Below the pieces are notes generated by a model. The model was not told the origin of the DNA. It searched no databases and was given only the letters and a program-made list of their open reading frames with translations. Made by a program: the position numbers and the translations under genes. A DNA stretch of 64,000 bases from Rhodanobacter glycinis (GTDB taxonomy: Bacteria; Pseudomonadota; Gammaproteobacteria; Xanthomonadales; Rhodanobacteraceae). The stretch is from positions 20,572 to 84,571 of the forward strand of contig NZ_FOSR01000015.1 of the NCBI RefSeq assembly GCF_900114325.1. Direction: 5' to 3'. This document shows, piece by piece, positions 10,330-19,739 of this stretch (its first letter is position 1; the number at the start of each line of letters is the position of its first letter).

Positions 10330-10938
10330 TTACTTGCGCTTCCAGGCGCCGGAGGCGTCCTGATAATACCAGCCGGCGCGGGCGTGGCTAATCCAGCCCT
10401 TGGCGAAGGTGGCGCGAATCTGCGCTTCCCACTCCGGATGGTTGTTGGCGTTGGCGATCTCGCGGTACAGCGCGTTGCGGTCGCGATTTTCGTCGGCGAT
10501 GGTCGCGTTGAGCTGGGCACGCTGGGCCAGCGGAATCTTGCTGGCGTCATGCAGCGCGACGAGGCCGTCGTTGGTGAAACCGACTGCACCACTGTCCAGC
10601 ATGGCCTCGAGGCTATTCTCGAAGCGGGTGCGCATGCGCTGGCGCAAGGCTTCGGTGGTGGCCGTCTGCACGCGCAGGTCCGGGGTCGCGGCGGCTTGCG
10701 CGGCGGGTACCAGCAGGTCCAGCAGCATGGCCGAGGGATCGCTGCCCTTGGCCGGCGCATTGTCCGTGTCGTGCTTCGGTGTCGGCTGCGCGGCGGCTCC
10801 GCTGCCATTGAGCACGTTGCCGATGAACTGGTCGGCCGCTTTCTGCGCGGCGGCGGCAGGGAAATACACGTTGATCGTGACGCAACCCACCAGGGCGATG
10901 AACAGCGTAGTCAGCAATCCGTAAACAATCTTGCGCAT
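10330..10938 (-). CDS. YdbL-family (DUF1318) lipoprotein with YnbE-like N-terminus
   Basis: A 202-residue predicted lipoprotein. A hydrophobic signal runs to a lipobox at LVGC (Cys near residue 19), directly followed by a short strand-rich segment (VTINVYFPAAAA). The C-terminal about 90 residues, ending in ARAGWYYQDASGAWKRK, resemble YdbL/DUF1318. In E. coli, ydbH, ynbE and ydbL are three separate genes; here the protein looks like a lipidated YnbE-type segment joined to YdbL (inference). It follows the ydbH-like gene by 38 nt on the same strand. The start is ATG 10938; the open frame upstream to 11163 overlaps ydbH and is not used. Confidence 0.78.
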   Translation of the reverse strand: MRKIVYGLLTTLFIALVGCVTINVYFPAAAAQKAADQFIGNVLNGSGAAAQPTPKHDTDNAPAKGSDPSAMLLDLLVPAAQAAATPDLRVQTATTEALRQRMRTRFENSLEAMLDSGAVGFTNDGLVALHDASKIPLAQRAQLNATIADENRDRNALYREIANANNHPEWEAQIRATFAKGWISHARAGWYYQDASGAWKRK

Positions 10939-10976
10939 GGGTGGCTCCGGTGGGGAAACGGCAGGCATGGCCGGAC

Positions 10977-13001
10977 TCAACGAATTTCCGGCCCCGATCC
11001 TTCGACAGCGGCCTTCAGGCGCCGCACCAGGGTCGGCCAGTCCACGCGGGTCTGGTGGCCGATCACTTCCAGATGCGGCAAGCCGCTGCCTTCGACGATA
11101 GTGTAGCCGTCCGGACTGCTGTCGAGACCACCCATCTGGCACACATTCGCCTGCAGCGTGCAATTCAGGCCGATGCGCTTGTAGGAAAAGTTCTTGAACA
11201 GCTTCAGCACGGCGCCCTGCAGGCCACCGGCAATGCCGCCGCCACCGACCGTGGTGAGGTTGTTTACCGCGCGCTGGCTGATGCGGCCACCACCGCCGGC
11301 CAGCAGCGAGGCCTGGAACGCCACCGGCGTCCAGTCGACCAGCCGCAGGTTGTTGATATGGCCATCCATGCGCCCGGTGATGCTGCCGAAATCGAACACG
11401 CTGGTGAATGCGGCAAGGTCAAGCTGCTTCAGCGAGACATTGCCGGTCAGCACCGGATTGACGCCAAACGGCTGCTGCAGCGTCATCCCCGTGATGTCGA
11501 TGAAGCCGCCAAACACGCTGACCGACAAGCCGCCATCCAGCTCGATGCGGTCATCCACCCAATGCAGCGAGGGTATCGCGCCAGCAAGCGTGCCCGGGAA
11601 CTGCGGCCAGCCCATGGCCTTGCTGAAGGCCGCCATGTCCACTCCGGTCACGGCCAGCGAGGTCGACAGCCGCTGGCCCTTGGCTGCGGCCGGGCGCCAA
11701 TCCAGCGACCCCAGCCGCAACTGGCCACCCAGTACCGACATCGTCAGCGGCTGTTGCAAGGCAAGGCTGCCGCCGCGGCTTTGCCAGTGCGACACGGCAG
11801 CGCCATTGGCGAGGTGGTACACCTTGAGGTTGTCCCAGGCCAGCGTGGTGGCGGGACGTTCACCCTGTGCCGACCAGTCCAGCCCGCCACGCAGGTTCCC
11901 GACGCCAAGGCGCCCGGCGCCATCTGCCATGTCCAGCCCATCGGTACGGAAGGCAAAGCTGCGCAAGCCGTCTGCCGCCAGGTCCAGATGCCCGTCGATC
12001 TGGCCATCGATGTGCAGGTTCTGCAAACCCAGCGTGTTCAGCCAGGCCTGGCCGTAACGCTGATAGGCCACCGGGAATGCGGCATGGAAGCGAGTCAGGT
12101 GAAGCTTCTGCAGATGGCCGCGGGCATCGAAGGCCAGGCTGCCGTCGATCTGCATGGCCCCGGGATCATTGACCCGCAGACGACTCAACGCCACGGCGCC
12201 GTGATCGGCTTCGGCGGTCAGCGCCAATTGCACCGGATGGGCGGGCAACTTCGCGAAAATCGTGCCCAGCAGCAACTGCCCATCGTGCAGGTTGCCGTCG
12301 AAATCGATGCGCGCGGCACCGCCGGTGGTATCGATACCGAGTCGTCCGCGGCCCGCCAGCCCTTGCCCGGCCAAGGTGCCGGCCGGCGTGTCGAAACCGA
12401 TCCCGGCCAGGGTGAAATCGCCCGAGGACTGGATCCCGTGGTCGCGCACGTCGAGCGCCAGCTCCGCATCCAGCCGGCCGCCGGTGACATGGCCTGACCA
12501 CACCGATCCGAGCAAGCCCTGCAGCCAGGCCGCCGGCAACTGCTTCAGGCTGATCTGCGCGTGGGTGGTCTGGTCCAGCGGCAACGCGGCATTCACCTGC
12601 GTCTTGCCCTGTTCCAGATCGATCTGCAGCGTGTTGGAGGTGGTATCCATCACCAGCGCGAGCAGCGCATGGTCGAGTGCCCGCCCCGGCGCACCGGTCA
12701 CCTTGGTCGAACCGTCGAACATCCAGCGCAACTGCGGATCACGTTGCAGCGTGCCATCGAGATCAAGACCCACGCGCCGCCAGCCGAGCCCAGGGATATC
12801 CGCCTTGTCGGCCTGCAAGGTCAGCTGCAGGGTACCCGCCGGGGTACCGGGCGTTACGCGCGCCTGCACGTTCTGCAAATCGACACCGGCCACCGTGATC
12901 CGCTTGGCGGCCAGCACGATGTCGGCCCGCGCGGGCGCAACCCATGACGCGGCGCACAGGACACAAAGGAACAGCAACAGGCGGCTTGATATGGAACTCA
13001 T
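10977..13001 (-). CDS. YdbH-like AsmA-superfamily envelope protein
   Basis: About 674 residues from the ATG at 13001, which begins a good signal peptide/anchor (SSRLLLFLCVLCAASWVAPARA). The rest is rich in short beta strands with repeated features such as DLDGTLQRDP, GGRLDAELALDVRDHG and LQKLHLTRF, as in AsmA-like lipid-transport proteins. The C-terminal part (VFDFGSITGRMDGHINNLRL and VNNLTTVGGGGIAGGLQG) matches the YdbH group. YdbH, TamB and YhdP are known partly redundant phospholipid carriers between the membranes. Pairing with the adjacent YdbL/YnbE-like lipoprotein supports the call. The open frame continues to 13760, but that extension lies antisense to the receiver-HPt gene and is discarded. 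Confidence 0.82.
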   Translation of the reverse strand: MSSISSRLLLFLCVLCAASWVAPARADIVLAAKRITVAGVDLQNVQARVTPGTPAGTLQLTLQADKADIPGLGWRRVGLDLDGTLQRDPQLRWMFDGSTKVTGAPGRALDHALLALVMDTTSNTLQIDLEQGKTQVNAALPLDQTTHAQISLKQLPAAWLQGLLGSVWSGHVTGGRLDAELALDVRDHGIQSSGDFTLAGIGFDTPAGTLAGQGLAGRGRLGIDTTGGAARIDFDGNLHDGQLLLGTIFAKLPAHPVQLALTAEADHGAVALSRLRVNDPGAMQIDGSLAFDARGHLQKLHLTRFHAAFPVAYQRYGQAWLNTLGLQNLHIDGQIDGHLDLAADGLRSFAFRTDGLDMADGAGRLGVGNLRGGLDWSAQGERPATTLAWDNLKVYHLANGAAVSHWQSRGGSLALQQPLTMSVLGGQLRLGSLDWRPAAAKGQRLSTSLAVTGVDMAAFSKAMGWPQFPGTLAGAIPSLHWVDDRIELDGGLSVSVFGGFIDITGMTLQQPFGVNPVLTGNVSLKQLDLAAFTSVFDFGSITGRMDGHINNLRLVDWTPVAFQASLLAGGGGRISQRAVNNLTTVGGGGIAGGLQGAVLKLFKNFSYKRIGLNCTLQANVCQMGGLDSSPDGYTIVEGSGLPHLEVIGHQTRVDWPTLVRRLKAAVEGSGPEIR

Positions 13002-13046
13002 GTCGCGCCATTCTGCCAAAGTCTGATGAACGACAAGGAATTCGTC

Positions 13047-13784
13047 ATGCCGAACCCCGTTTCCTGCCCGGCTCCCGACGCTCCCGCACTCCGGGTGCTG
13101 GTGGCTGACGACGATCCGGCCAGCCGGCGTTTCCTTGGCGATGGCCTGCGCCACCTGGGCGCCGAGGTGGAGACCTGCGACGACGGCCCGGCCGCGCTGG
13201 AACTGGCTCGACGCAAGCATTTCGACCTGCTGCTGCTGGATTGCCGCATGCCCGGCGCCGGTGCGCGGGAGGTACTCGACGCCTTGCGGGCCAGCCCCGA
13301 TGCCGCCTCGCATGCCAGTCCGGCAGTGGCCAGCAGCGCGGAATCGGGATCGCTCGATCGCCGCGGCCTGCTGCGGGCCGGCTTCGGTGAAATCCTGATC
13401 AAGCCTTGCGATCTGAAGGCACTGCGTCGTGTGCTGGCCTTGAGCCGTTGCGAAGGTGGCGCCCCGTTGCTTGACGATGCCGCCGCCCTGAACAGCACCG
13501 GCGACGCGCGCACCATGCAGGCATTGCGCGGCCTGCTGCACGACGAACTGACCAATCTGGAGCGCGAGCTGGCACCACTCTGCAACGACCGCGTGGCCCT
13601 GGCCGAACGCCTGCATCGCCTGCGCTCGTCCTGCGGCTTTTGCGGCGCGGCGGCGTTGGCCGAATGCACGGTTACCCTGCAGCAATGGCTGCGTGACGCT
13701 CCGGCCGATGCCCCGATTCCGCTGGAGCCCTTCCGCGACACGCTGCAAGCCACCTTGCACGCACTGGGACCGGTGCGCAACTGA
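13047..13784 (+). CDS. Receiver-HPt two-domain response regulator
   Basis: Residues about 15-130 form a receiver domain: acidic pocket (VADDDPASR), phosphoacceptor Asp in LLLLDCRMPG, and the conserved Lys in ILIKPCDL. The C-terminal about 90 residues contain AERLHRLRSSCGFCGA, an HPt-like motif whose His would take a phosphoryl group. This combination without a DNA-binding domain suggests a phosphorelay shuttle. The start chosen is ATG 13047, because AAGGA at 13035-13039 sits 7 nt upstream; ATG 13026 lies upstream in the same frame but has no good ribosome-binding site. It is divergent from the ydbH-like gene. Confidence 0.82.
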   Translation: MPNPVSCPAPDAPALRVLVADDDPASRRFLGDGLRHLGAEVETCDDGPAALELARRKHFDLLLLDCRMPGAGAREVLDALRASPDAASHASPAVASSAESGSLDRRGLLRAGFGEILIKPCDLKALRRVLALSRCEGGAPLLDDAAALNSTGDARTMQALRGLLHDELTNLERELAPLCNDRVALAERLHRLRSSCGFCGAAALAECTVTLQQWLRDAPADAPIPLEPFRDTLQATLHALGPVRN

Positions 13785-13799
13785 CCCGGCATCACACCG

Positions 13800-14522
13800 C
13801 TACCGTTGCCGGCCGCGCGACGTCAGCGCCATCGACAGCACCCGCCACGCGCGCAACTCGCCGCCGCCGAGATGGAAGCGGATCACCTCGCGCATCATGT
13901 CGCGCAGGACGGCAAGGCCTGCGGCATCGGGAGCACGATCCTGCGCCAGGCCAAGCAGGTCCGCACCGCGTACCGCACGCACGTTGGTGCCCTGCAACCG
14001 CACCGGCCCCTGCTCCACGTCGTAACGGTAAAGGCCTTCCGCAGCAACCGGCTCGCCGGAATCCGCCTCGAATTCCAGCTGCAAGGCATAACCCAGGGCA
14101 TCGAGCAGATCGCGCTCGAAGCGCCGCAGCGTCCACGCCAGCGGATCGTCACTACCCAGTCGCGCCAGCGTCCGGGCGTAGGCATCGAACAGCGTGGGCG
14201 AAGGGTCCTGCCGCTCGGTGAGGCGCACCACCAGTTCATTGAGATAGAGCCCGGCCATGGCCGCATCGCCCTGCAGGCGAAGCCCGTTGGCCAGCGTGTC
14301 GGCAGCCCGCAAGGTGGCCAGTTCACCGCGCATCAACAGGTCCAGCGCCAGCGGCTGGAACGGCTCAAGCTGCGAACGCAGCAGCCGACCGCGCTCGCTG
14401 CGCACCCCGCGAGCAACCACCCCAAGCCGTCCGTGGTCGCGGGTCAGGCACTCCAGCAGCAACGAGGTCTCCCGGTAGGGCCGCGCGTGCAGGACGTAGG
14501 CGGGTTGCTGGTCGATGCGCAT
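13800..14522 (-). CDS. recO: DNA repair protein RecO
   Basis: A 240-residue RecO: an N-terminal OB fold (AYVLHARPYRETSLLLECLTRDHGRLGVVARGVR) followed by a helical domain (AGLYLNELVVRLTERQDPSPTLFDAYARTL). RecO loads RecA with RecR onto SSB-coated single strands. The gene closes the lepA-lepB-DUF4845-rnc-era-recO series, a common gammaproteobacterial order. It is convergent with the receiver-HPt gene, with only 15 nt between the stops. Confidence 0.95.
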   Translation of the reverse strand: MRIDQQPAYVLHARPYRETSLLLECLTRDHGRLGVVARGVRSERGRLLRSQLEPFQPLALDLLMRGELATLRAADTLANGLRLQGDAAMAGLYLNELVVRLTERQDPSPTLFDAYARTLARLGSDDPLAWTLRRFERDLLDALGYALQLEFEADSGEPVAAEGLYRYDVEQGPVRLQGTNVRAVRGADLLGLAQDRAPDAAGLAVLRDMMREVIRFHLGGGELRAWRVLSMALTSRGRQR

Positions 14523-14547
14523 GGGGGAATCAGGAGTAAGGCGGGAA

Positions 14548-14612
14548 GAGTGAGAAGTGAGAGAAAAGCGGGAAAGCCACGGTTACCAAGGCTTTTCTCT
14601 CACTTCTCACTC
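14548..14612. repeat. Perfect 22-bp inverted repeat between era and recO
   Basis: The arm at 14548-14569 (starting GAGTGAGAAGTGAGAG) is the exact reverse complement of 14591-14612, with a 21-nt loop. No T tract follows on either strand. Similar purine-biased words occur in the gap at 8607-8756, which suggests a dispersed element rather than a simple terminator. Confidence 0.85.
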
Positions 14613-14632
14613 CTATCCACTCACTCCTCGCT

Positions 14633-15568
14633 CTAATCCGTATAGCCGAGTTTCTTCAGCATGGCCTCGTCATCCACCCAGCCCTCGCGCACTTTCACCC
14701 ACAGCTTGAGGAACACCTTGCGCTCGAACATGCGCTCCATGTGTCGGCGCGCGGCACTGCCGACGGCCTTGAGCTGGGCACCGCCCTGCCCGATCACGAT
14801 GGCTTTCTGGCCATCACGTTCAACCCAGATCACCGCATGGATCTCGGCCACCCCGTCGGGACGGTCGTTGAACTGCTCGATCTCGACCGTGGTGGCGTAC
14901 GGCAATTCCTGGTCGAGCCGCAGCATCAACTGCTCGCGCACCATTTCGGCGGCCAGGAAGCGCTCGCTGCGATCGGTGATTTCGTCCTCGCCGAATACCG
15001 GCGGACGCACCGGCAGGCGGCTGAGGATGTCGCGCTGCAGTTGCTCCAGCCCCTTGCGCTTGAGCGCGCTGACATAGTGGATCGCGTCGAAATGGTGGGT
15101 GCTGCCCAGCTCGGCTACGAACGGCAGCAGCGCGGTCTTGTCCTTGCTCAGGTCGACCTTGTTGATCACCAGCAGGCGCGGCAGCTTCTGCTCGGCCAAC
15201 GCAGCGTAGAGCGCCTCGTCTTCGTCGGTCCAGCGTCCGGCCTCGATCACCTGCACGGCCAGCTCCACCTCGCTGATCGCCGAACGCACGGCCCGGTTGA
15301 GGCTGCGATTCATCGCCCGCTTGGCGCCTCGGTGCAGGCCAGGCGTATCCACGTACATGATCTGCCCTGCGTCGCTGTTGGCAATGCCCAGGATGCGATG
15401 GCGCGTGGTCTGCGGCCGCGGGCTGACGATGGACAGGCGGAAACCGATCAAGGCATTGAGCAAGGTCGACTTGCCCACGTTGGGCCGGCCAGCCAGCGCG
15501 ACCAGCCCGCAACGGTAATCCTCGTGCGGCAATTCGCCGGCGAAACCGGCTTCCAGTTCGTCGTTCAT
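14633..15568 (-). CDS. era: GTPase Era (16S rRNA/30S assembly)
   Basis: A 311-residue Era. The G1 loop GRPNVGKST is at about 28-36, G2 lies near QTTRH, G3 is VDTPG and G4 is INKVD. The C-terminal KH domain contains [15 protein letters not shown], the RNA-binding signature. Era binds the 3' end of 16S rRNA during 30S maturation. The start is ATG 15568 ([14 protein letters not shown]); the longer open frame to 15886 lies inside rnc in another frame. It is preceded by rnc, as usual. Confidence 0.96.
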   Translation of the reverse strand: MNDELEAGFAGELPHEDYRCGLVALAGRPNVGKSTLLNALIGFRLSIVSPRPQTTRHRILGIANSDAGQIMYVDTPGLHRGAKRAMNRSLNRAVRSAISEVELAVQVIEAGRWTDEDEALYAALAEQKLPRLLVINKVDLSKDKTALLPFVAELGSTHHFDAIHYVSALKRKGLEQLQRDILSRLPVRPPVFGEDEITDRSERFLAAEMVREQLMLRLDQELPYATTVEIEQFNDRPDGVAEIHAVIWVERDGQKAIVIGQGGAQLKAVGSAARRHMERMFERKVFLKLWVKVREGWVDDEAMLKKLGYTD

Positions 15569-15675
15569 GGGGAAAGTGTGCTCTCGAAACGGATGACAAG
15601 CATGGCGCCATGCGCCTACGGGCGCCAGCGCCCGATGGGCGGCGATATCGCCGAAATTAAGCTCAGGGCCGGAAT

Positions 15676-16350
15676 TCAGCCCTTGTCCGAGCTGTCGAGC
15701 AGGCGCGCCAATACCACCTCGGCCGCTTCCTGCTCGGCCGCCCGGCGGCTGTTGCCGCTGCCCTCGGCGACGATGTCCTGCGGCTCGGATACGGCGCAAC
15801 TGACGTCGAAGGTGCGCGCATGATCCTCGCCGTAGCTGTCTTTCAGCTCGTAATGCGGCAGCGGCAAGCCATGGCCTTGCAGCCATTCCTGCAGGCGTGT
15901 CTTGGCGTCCTTGGAGGAGCGCGGCAAGGCGGCGATGCGATCGGTGAAGATTTCGCGCACGGTATTGCGACAGGCCTCCAGTCCGCCATCGAGATGAATG
16001 GCCGCGAGCATGGCCTCGAAGGCATCGGCCAGGATCGAGTCGCGCCGGAAGCCGCCGCTCTTGAGCTCACCCGAGCCCAGCTTGAGCCGATCACCCAGTT
16101 CCAGCTCGCGCGCAATCACCGCCAGAGCCTGGCCATTGACCAATTGCGCGCGCAACCGCGACAACTCGCCCTCACTGGCCTTCGGATGAACTTCATAGAG
16201 CATTTCGGCCACGAACGCGCCCAACAACGCATCGCCCAGGAATTCCAGACGCTCGTTGTTGGGCTTGCCCATGCTGCGATGGGTCAGCGCCAGCTCGGCC
16301 AGCGCGGGATCACGGAAGCGGTAAGTCAGTTGCACGGAATCACTGGGCAA
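15676..16350 (-). CDS. rnc: Ribonuclease III
   Basis: About 224 residues. The catalytic RNase III signature [13 protein letters not shown] is near residue 35, followed by the second acidic site ([15 protein letters not shown]) and a C-terminal double-stranded-RNA-binding domain ([14 protein letters not shown] to the end). The start is uncertain. TTG 16350 has AAGG 5 nt upstream and overlaps the end of the DUF4845 gene by 11 nt; GTG 16335 is in frame but lacks a visible Shine-Dalgarno. An ATG at 16389 would overlap far more. The enzyme processes rRNA precursors and some mRNAs. Confidence 0.93.
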   Translation of the reverse strand: MPSDSVQLTYRFRDPALAELALTHRSMGKPNNERLEFLGDALLGAFVAEMLYEVHPKASEGELSRLRAQLVNGQALAVIARELELGDRLKLGSGELKSGGFRRDSILADAFEAMLAAIHLDGGLEACRNTVREIFTDRIAALPRSSKDAKTRLQEWLQGHGLPLPHYELKDSYGEDHARTFDVSCAVSEPQDIVAEGSGNSRRAAEQEAAEVVLARLLDSSDKG

Positions 16351-16720
16351 TGGTGCCTTGCAGCGGCACGCTTTTCTCGAAATGGACAAGGAAATCGATG
16401 TTGTAGATGAATGGCATCTGCTTGTCGTAGGCGATGTTCAGCTGGTTGCCGCCGTTGACGTGGGTGATGGTGATGTCGCTGGGCGTGATGGTGCCATCGT
16501 CCACGTATTGCATGCTGAACTTGTAGGACAGGTCGCGCCGGATGCTGTCCAGCGTCTTGCCATCCACGCCATTGGTGGCTTCCTGGTTCATGGCCTTCAC
16601 CACGCCCATGTACTCGCTGTACGCCGGCACCAGCTTCATCGCCATGAAGCCGAAAAAACCCACCACGATCAGCACGATCAGAAACCCGATCAGGGTGATC
16701 CCCGCTTGCTTCGATTTCAT
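16340..16720 (-). CDS. DUF4845 single-pass membrane protein
   Basis: A 126-residue protein with one N-terminal transmembrane helix preceded by a short basic segment (KSKQAGITLIGFLIVLIVVG), much like a type IV pilin start, and a soluble remainder (ATNGVDGKTLDSIRRDLSYKF and on). The start is ATG 16720, with GAGGGG just upstream. DUF4845 proteins regularly sit between lepB and rnc in gammaproteobacteria; their function is unknown. The 3' end overlaps the likely rnc start. Confidence 0.88.
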   Translation of the reverse strand: MKSKQAGITLIGFLIVLIVVGFFGFMAMKLVPAYSEYMGVVKAMNQEATNGVDGKTLDSIRRDLSYKFSMQYVDDGTITPSDITITHVNGGNQLNIAYDKQMPFIYNIDFLVHFEKSVPLQGTIAQ

Positions 16721-16865
16721 AGTCCCCTCGCCATGCCGTCGATGCGGCTCGTACGTGTATCCACAGGCCGATTGGCCATTGTCGCTGCGTACTGTGCCGC
16801 GACAGCGGCCCGGCCGCCAGTCCGCACGGTCACGGAATGACATATCCGGGCCATGCCGCGACACT

Positions 16866-17756
16866 TCAGTGGATCAGCTTGCCGATCCGGTGGAAGCCTA
16901 CGCCACCCGTGCCCCAGCCCTTCCAGCTCATCCAGATCAGGAACGCCTTGCCCGCCAGTGCCGTTTCCGGCATGCAGCCCCAGTAACGGCTGTCTTCGCT
17001 GTTCTCGCGATCGTCGCCCATCACCAGGTAGCAGCCCTGCGGCACCACCGACGGCACACGCGAATTCGGAATCGGCGGCGTCGGGCCACGCTCCGGCATG
17101 CGCGCAATCAGGTGGGTCACATTGCCCAGGTGTTCGTTCCAGATGGTCGCGTTGTAGGACATCAGCAGGTTGTCATCGGTACGCGCGGGATTGCCCTTGA
17201 ACGGGCCCACCTCGTCGGCGATGACTGGCTTGCCGTTGATGATGATCTGGCTGTCGTGGACCTGGATGGTATCGCCCGGCAGGCCGATCACGCGCTTGAT
17301 CCAGTTCTGCCGCGGCACCGGTGTGGTGCATTCCGGGTCACCGCCATGCACCACCTTGCCGTCCGCCTCGTGGCAGGTGTAGCCGGGCCAGCGGAACACC
17401 ACCACGTCACCCCGCTTCGGTTCACCGATGCTGACGACCTTGGTGTTGGACACCGGCAGGCGCAAGCCGTAGGCGAACTTGTTGACGAGGATGAAATCGC
17501 CCACGTCCAGCGTCGGCATCATCGAACCGGACGGAATGCGGAACGGCTCGGCCACGAAGGTGCGCAGCAACAGCACGATCAGCACCACCGGGAACAGCGA
17601 GCGCGACCAATCCACCGGCACCGGATCGCGATATTCCTTGCCGGCAGCGGCAAGCTTCGCCTGGCGCTTCTTGTACAGGAACAGACGATCCAGCCCCCAG
17701 ATCACACCGAACAGGATGGTGAGACCCAGCAGGATCGCCGAAAAATCGTACTCCAT
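16866..17756 (-). CDS. lepB: Signal peptidase I
   Basis: A 296-residue S26 peptidase that cleaves Sec/Tat signal peptides at the periplasmic face. Two N-terminal membrane segments are visible (about 8-27 and 55-68). The nucleophile is Ser78 in IPSGSM, the general base Lys154 in WIKRVIGLPGD, and the late box reads MGDDRENSEDSRYWG. A Cys pair (CHEADGKVVHGGDPEC) may form the periplasmic disulfide seen in some LepB proteins. It lies 23 nt downstream of lepA. Confidence 0.96.
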   Translation of the reverse strand: MEYDFSAILLGLTILFGVIWGLDRLFLYKKRQAKLAAAGKEYRDPVPVDWSRSLFPVVLIVLLLRTFVAEPFRIPSGSMMPTLDVGDFILVNKFAYGLRLPVSNTKVVSIGEPKRGDVVVFRWPGYTCHEADGKVVHGGDPECTTPVPRQNWIKRVIGLPGDTIQVHDSQIIINGKPVIADEVGPFKGNPARTDDNLLMSYNATIWNEHLGNVTHLIARMPERGPTPPIPNSRVPSVVPQGCYLVMGDDRENSEDSRYWGCMPETALAGKAFLIWMSWKGWGTGGVGFHRIGKLIH

Positions 17757-17779
17757 GCCCTACTCCTTCAGTGCCGCGT

Positions 17780-19570
17780 CTACTTGTCTACTTTCAGGAC
17801 GGCGAGGAAGGCTTCCTGTGGAATTTCCACCCGGCCGACCTGCTTCATGCGCTTCTTGCCTTCCTTCTGTTTTTCCAGAAGTTTCTTCTTGCGGCTGACG
17901 TCGCCGCCATAGCACTTGGCCAACACATTCTTGCGCAGGGCCTTCACGGTGGAGCGCGCAATCACCTGCGCGCCAACCGCCGCCTGGATCGCCACGTCGA
18001 ACTGCTGGCGCGGGATCAGGTCCTTCATCCGCTCGACCAGGTCGCGGCCACGGCGATCGGCATGCGAACGATGCACGATCAGGCTGAGCGCGTCCACGCG
18101 ATCGCCGTTGATCAACACGTCGGTACGCACGAACGGACCGGCGTCGAAACGCTCGAAGTGATAATCCATCGAGGCGTAACCGCGCGAGACCGACTTCAGC
18201 CGGTCGAAGAAATCGAGCACCACCTCGGCCAGCGGCAATTCGTAGGTGATCTGCACCTGGGTCGCCAGGTACTGGATCGAACGCTGCACGCCGCGCTTTT
18301 CCTGGCACAAGGTGACGATGTTGCCGATATAGGCCTCCGGCGTGAGGATGCTGGCCACGATGATCGGCTCGCGAATCTCGCTGACTTGTGGCGAAGGCGG
18401 TAACTTGGCTGGATTGTCCAGCATCAGGATCGAGCCGTCGGTCTTCAGCACCTCGTAGACGACCGTCGGTGCGGTGGTGATCAGGTTCAGGTTGTATTCG
18501 CGCTCCAACCGCTCCTGCACGATTTCCATGTGCAGCATGCCGAGGAAGCCGCAGCGAAAGCCGAAGCCCATCGCTTCGGACGATTCCGGCTCGAAGAACA
18601 GCGCGGCATCGTTGAGACGCAGTTTGTCCAGCGCCTCGCGCATCGCCGGAAAGTCGTCGGACGACACCGGGAACAGACCGGCGAACACGCGCGGCTGCAT
18701 GGTCTGGAAGCCGGGCAACGCATGTTCAGCCGGCTTGCCGGCGTGGGTCAGCGTGTCGCCGACCGGTGCGCCATGCACATCCTTGATCGAGGCATTGATC
18801 CAGCCCACTTCGCCGGCGCCAAGCTTCTCCAGCTTCTTGCGCTTGGGCGTGAATACGCCGACGTCATCGACCTGATGGGTGCGTCCGGTCGACATCACCA
18901 GCAGCTTGTCGCCGGGCTTGATCTCGCCCTGCATCACCCGCACCAGCGACACCACGCCGAGGTAGTTGTCGAACCAGGAATCGATGATCAGCGCCTGCAG
19001 CTTGTCGGTGTCGCGCGGCTTCGGCGGCGGAATGCGGGCCACGATCGCCTCCAGCACCTCGACCACGTTGAGGCCGGTCTTGGCACTGATCGCCACCGCG
19101 TCGGTGGCGTCGATGCCGATCACGGCTTCGATCTCGCCCTTGACCTTCTCGACGTCGGCCGTGGGCAGGTCGATCTTGTTCAACACCGGCACCACTTCCA
19201 GGCCCATCTCGACGGCGGTGTAGCAATTCGCCACCGACTGCGCCTCCACACCCTGTGCCGCATCCACCACCAGCAACGCACCTTCGCAGGCAGCCAGCGA
19301 GCGGCTCACTTCATAGGAAAAGTCCACGTGACCCGGGGTATCGATGAAGTTCAACTGATAGGTCTTGCCGTCGCGCGCGGTATACGGAAGCGACACCGAC
19401 TGCGCCTTGATGGTGATGCCGCGCTCGCGCTCGATCGGATTGTTGTCCAGCACCTGCGCTTCCATCTCGCGGGTGGCCAGGCCGCCACACAAATGGATGA
19501 TGCGATCGGCAAGCGTCGACTTGCCATGATCGATGTGGGCGATGATGGAGAAATTGCGAATCAGTTCCAT
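17780..19570 (-). CDS. lepA: Elongation factor 4 (LepA)
   Basis: A 596-residue translational GTPase. The G1 loop (AHIDHGKST), G2/G3 ([16 protein letters not shown]) and G4 (NKIDLP) are present, followed by the LepA-specific C-terminal domain ([25 protein letters not shown]). It binds ribosomes and is proposed to remobilise stalled or mistranslocated complexes and to aid initiation/biogenesis. It heads the lepA-lepB-DUF4845-rnc-era-recO series. Confidence 0.97.
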   Translation of the reverse strand: MELIRNFSIIAHIDHGKSTLADRIIHLCGGLATREMEAQVLDNNPIERERGITIKAQSVSLPYTARDGKTYQLNFIDTPGHVDFSYEVSRSLAACEGALLVVDAAQGVEAQSVANCYTAVEMGLEVVPVLNKIDLPTADVEKVKGEIEAVIGIDATDAVAISAKTGLNVVEVLEAIVARIPPPKPRDTDKLQALIIDSWFDNYLGVVSLVRVMQGEIKPGDKLLVMSTGRTHQVDDVGVFTPKRKKLEKLGAGEVGWINASIKDVHGAPVGDTLTHAGKPAEHALPGFQTMQPRVFAGLFPVSSDDFPAMREALDKLRLNDAALFFEPESSEAMGFGFRCGFLGMLHMEIVQERLEREYNLNLITTAPTVVYEVLKTDGSILMLDNPAKLPPSPQVSEIREPIIVASILTPEAYIGNIVTLCQEKRGVQRSIQYLATQVQITYELPLAEVVLDFFDRLKSVSRGYASMDYHFERFDAGPFVRTDVLINGDRVDALSLIVHRSHADRRGRDLVERMKDLIPRQQFDVAIQAAVGAQVIARSTVKALRKNVLAKCYGGDVSRKKKLLEKQKEGKKRMKQVGRVEIPQEAFLAVLKVDK

Positions 19571-19739
19571 GGAGCACGCTGTCTGCTTGCGCCACCGCGC
19601 AAGGTTGCCGGCAGCGTATCACCGGGGTGGCGATATGAACCCGGCATTATCGCATGGAAAAGCCATCTGGCCGCGGCATGCGCGACCGGATGGCAAGTGG
19701 CCAGCCCGCCCGGACGGGCCACGGAGGACGGCGCCAGAT

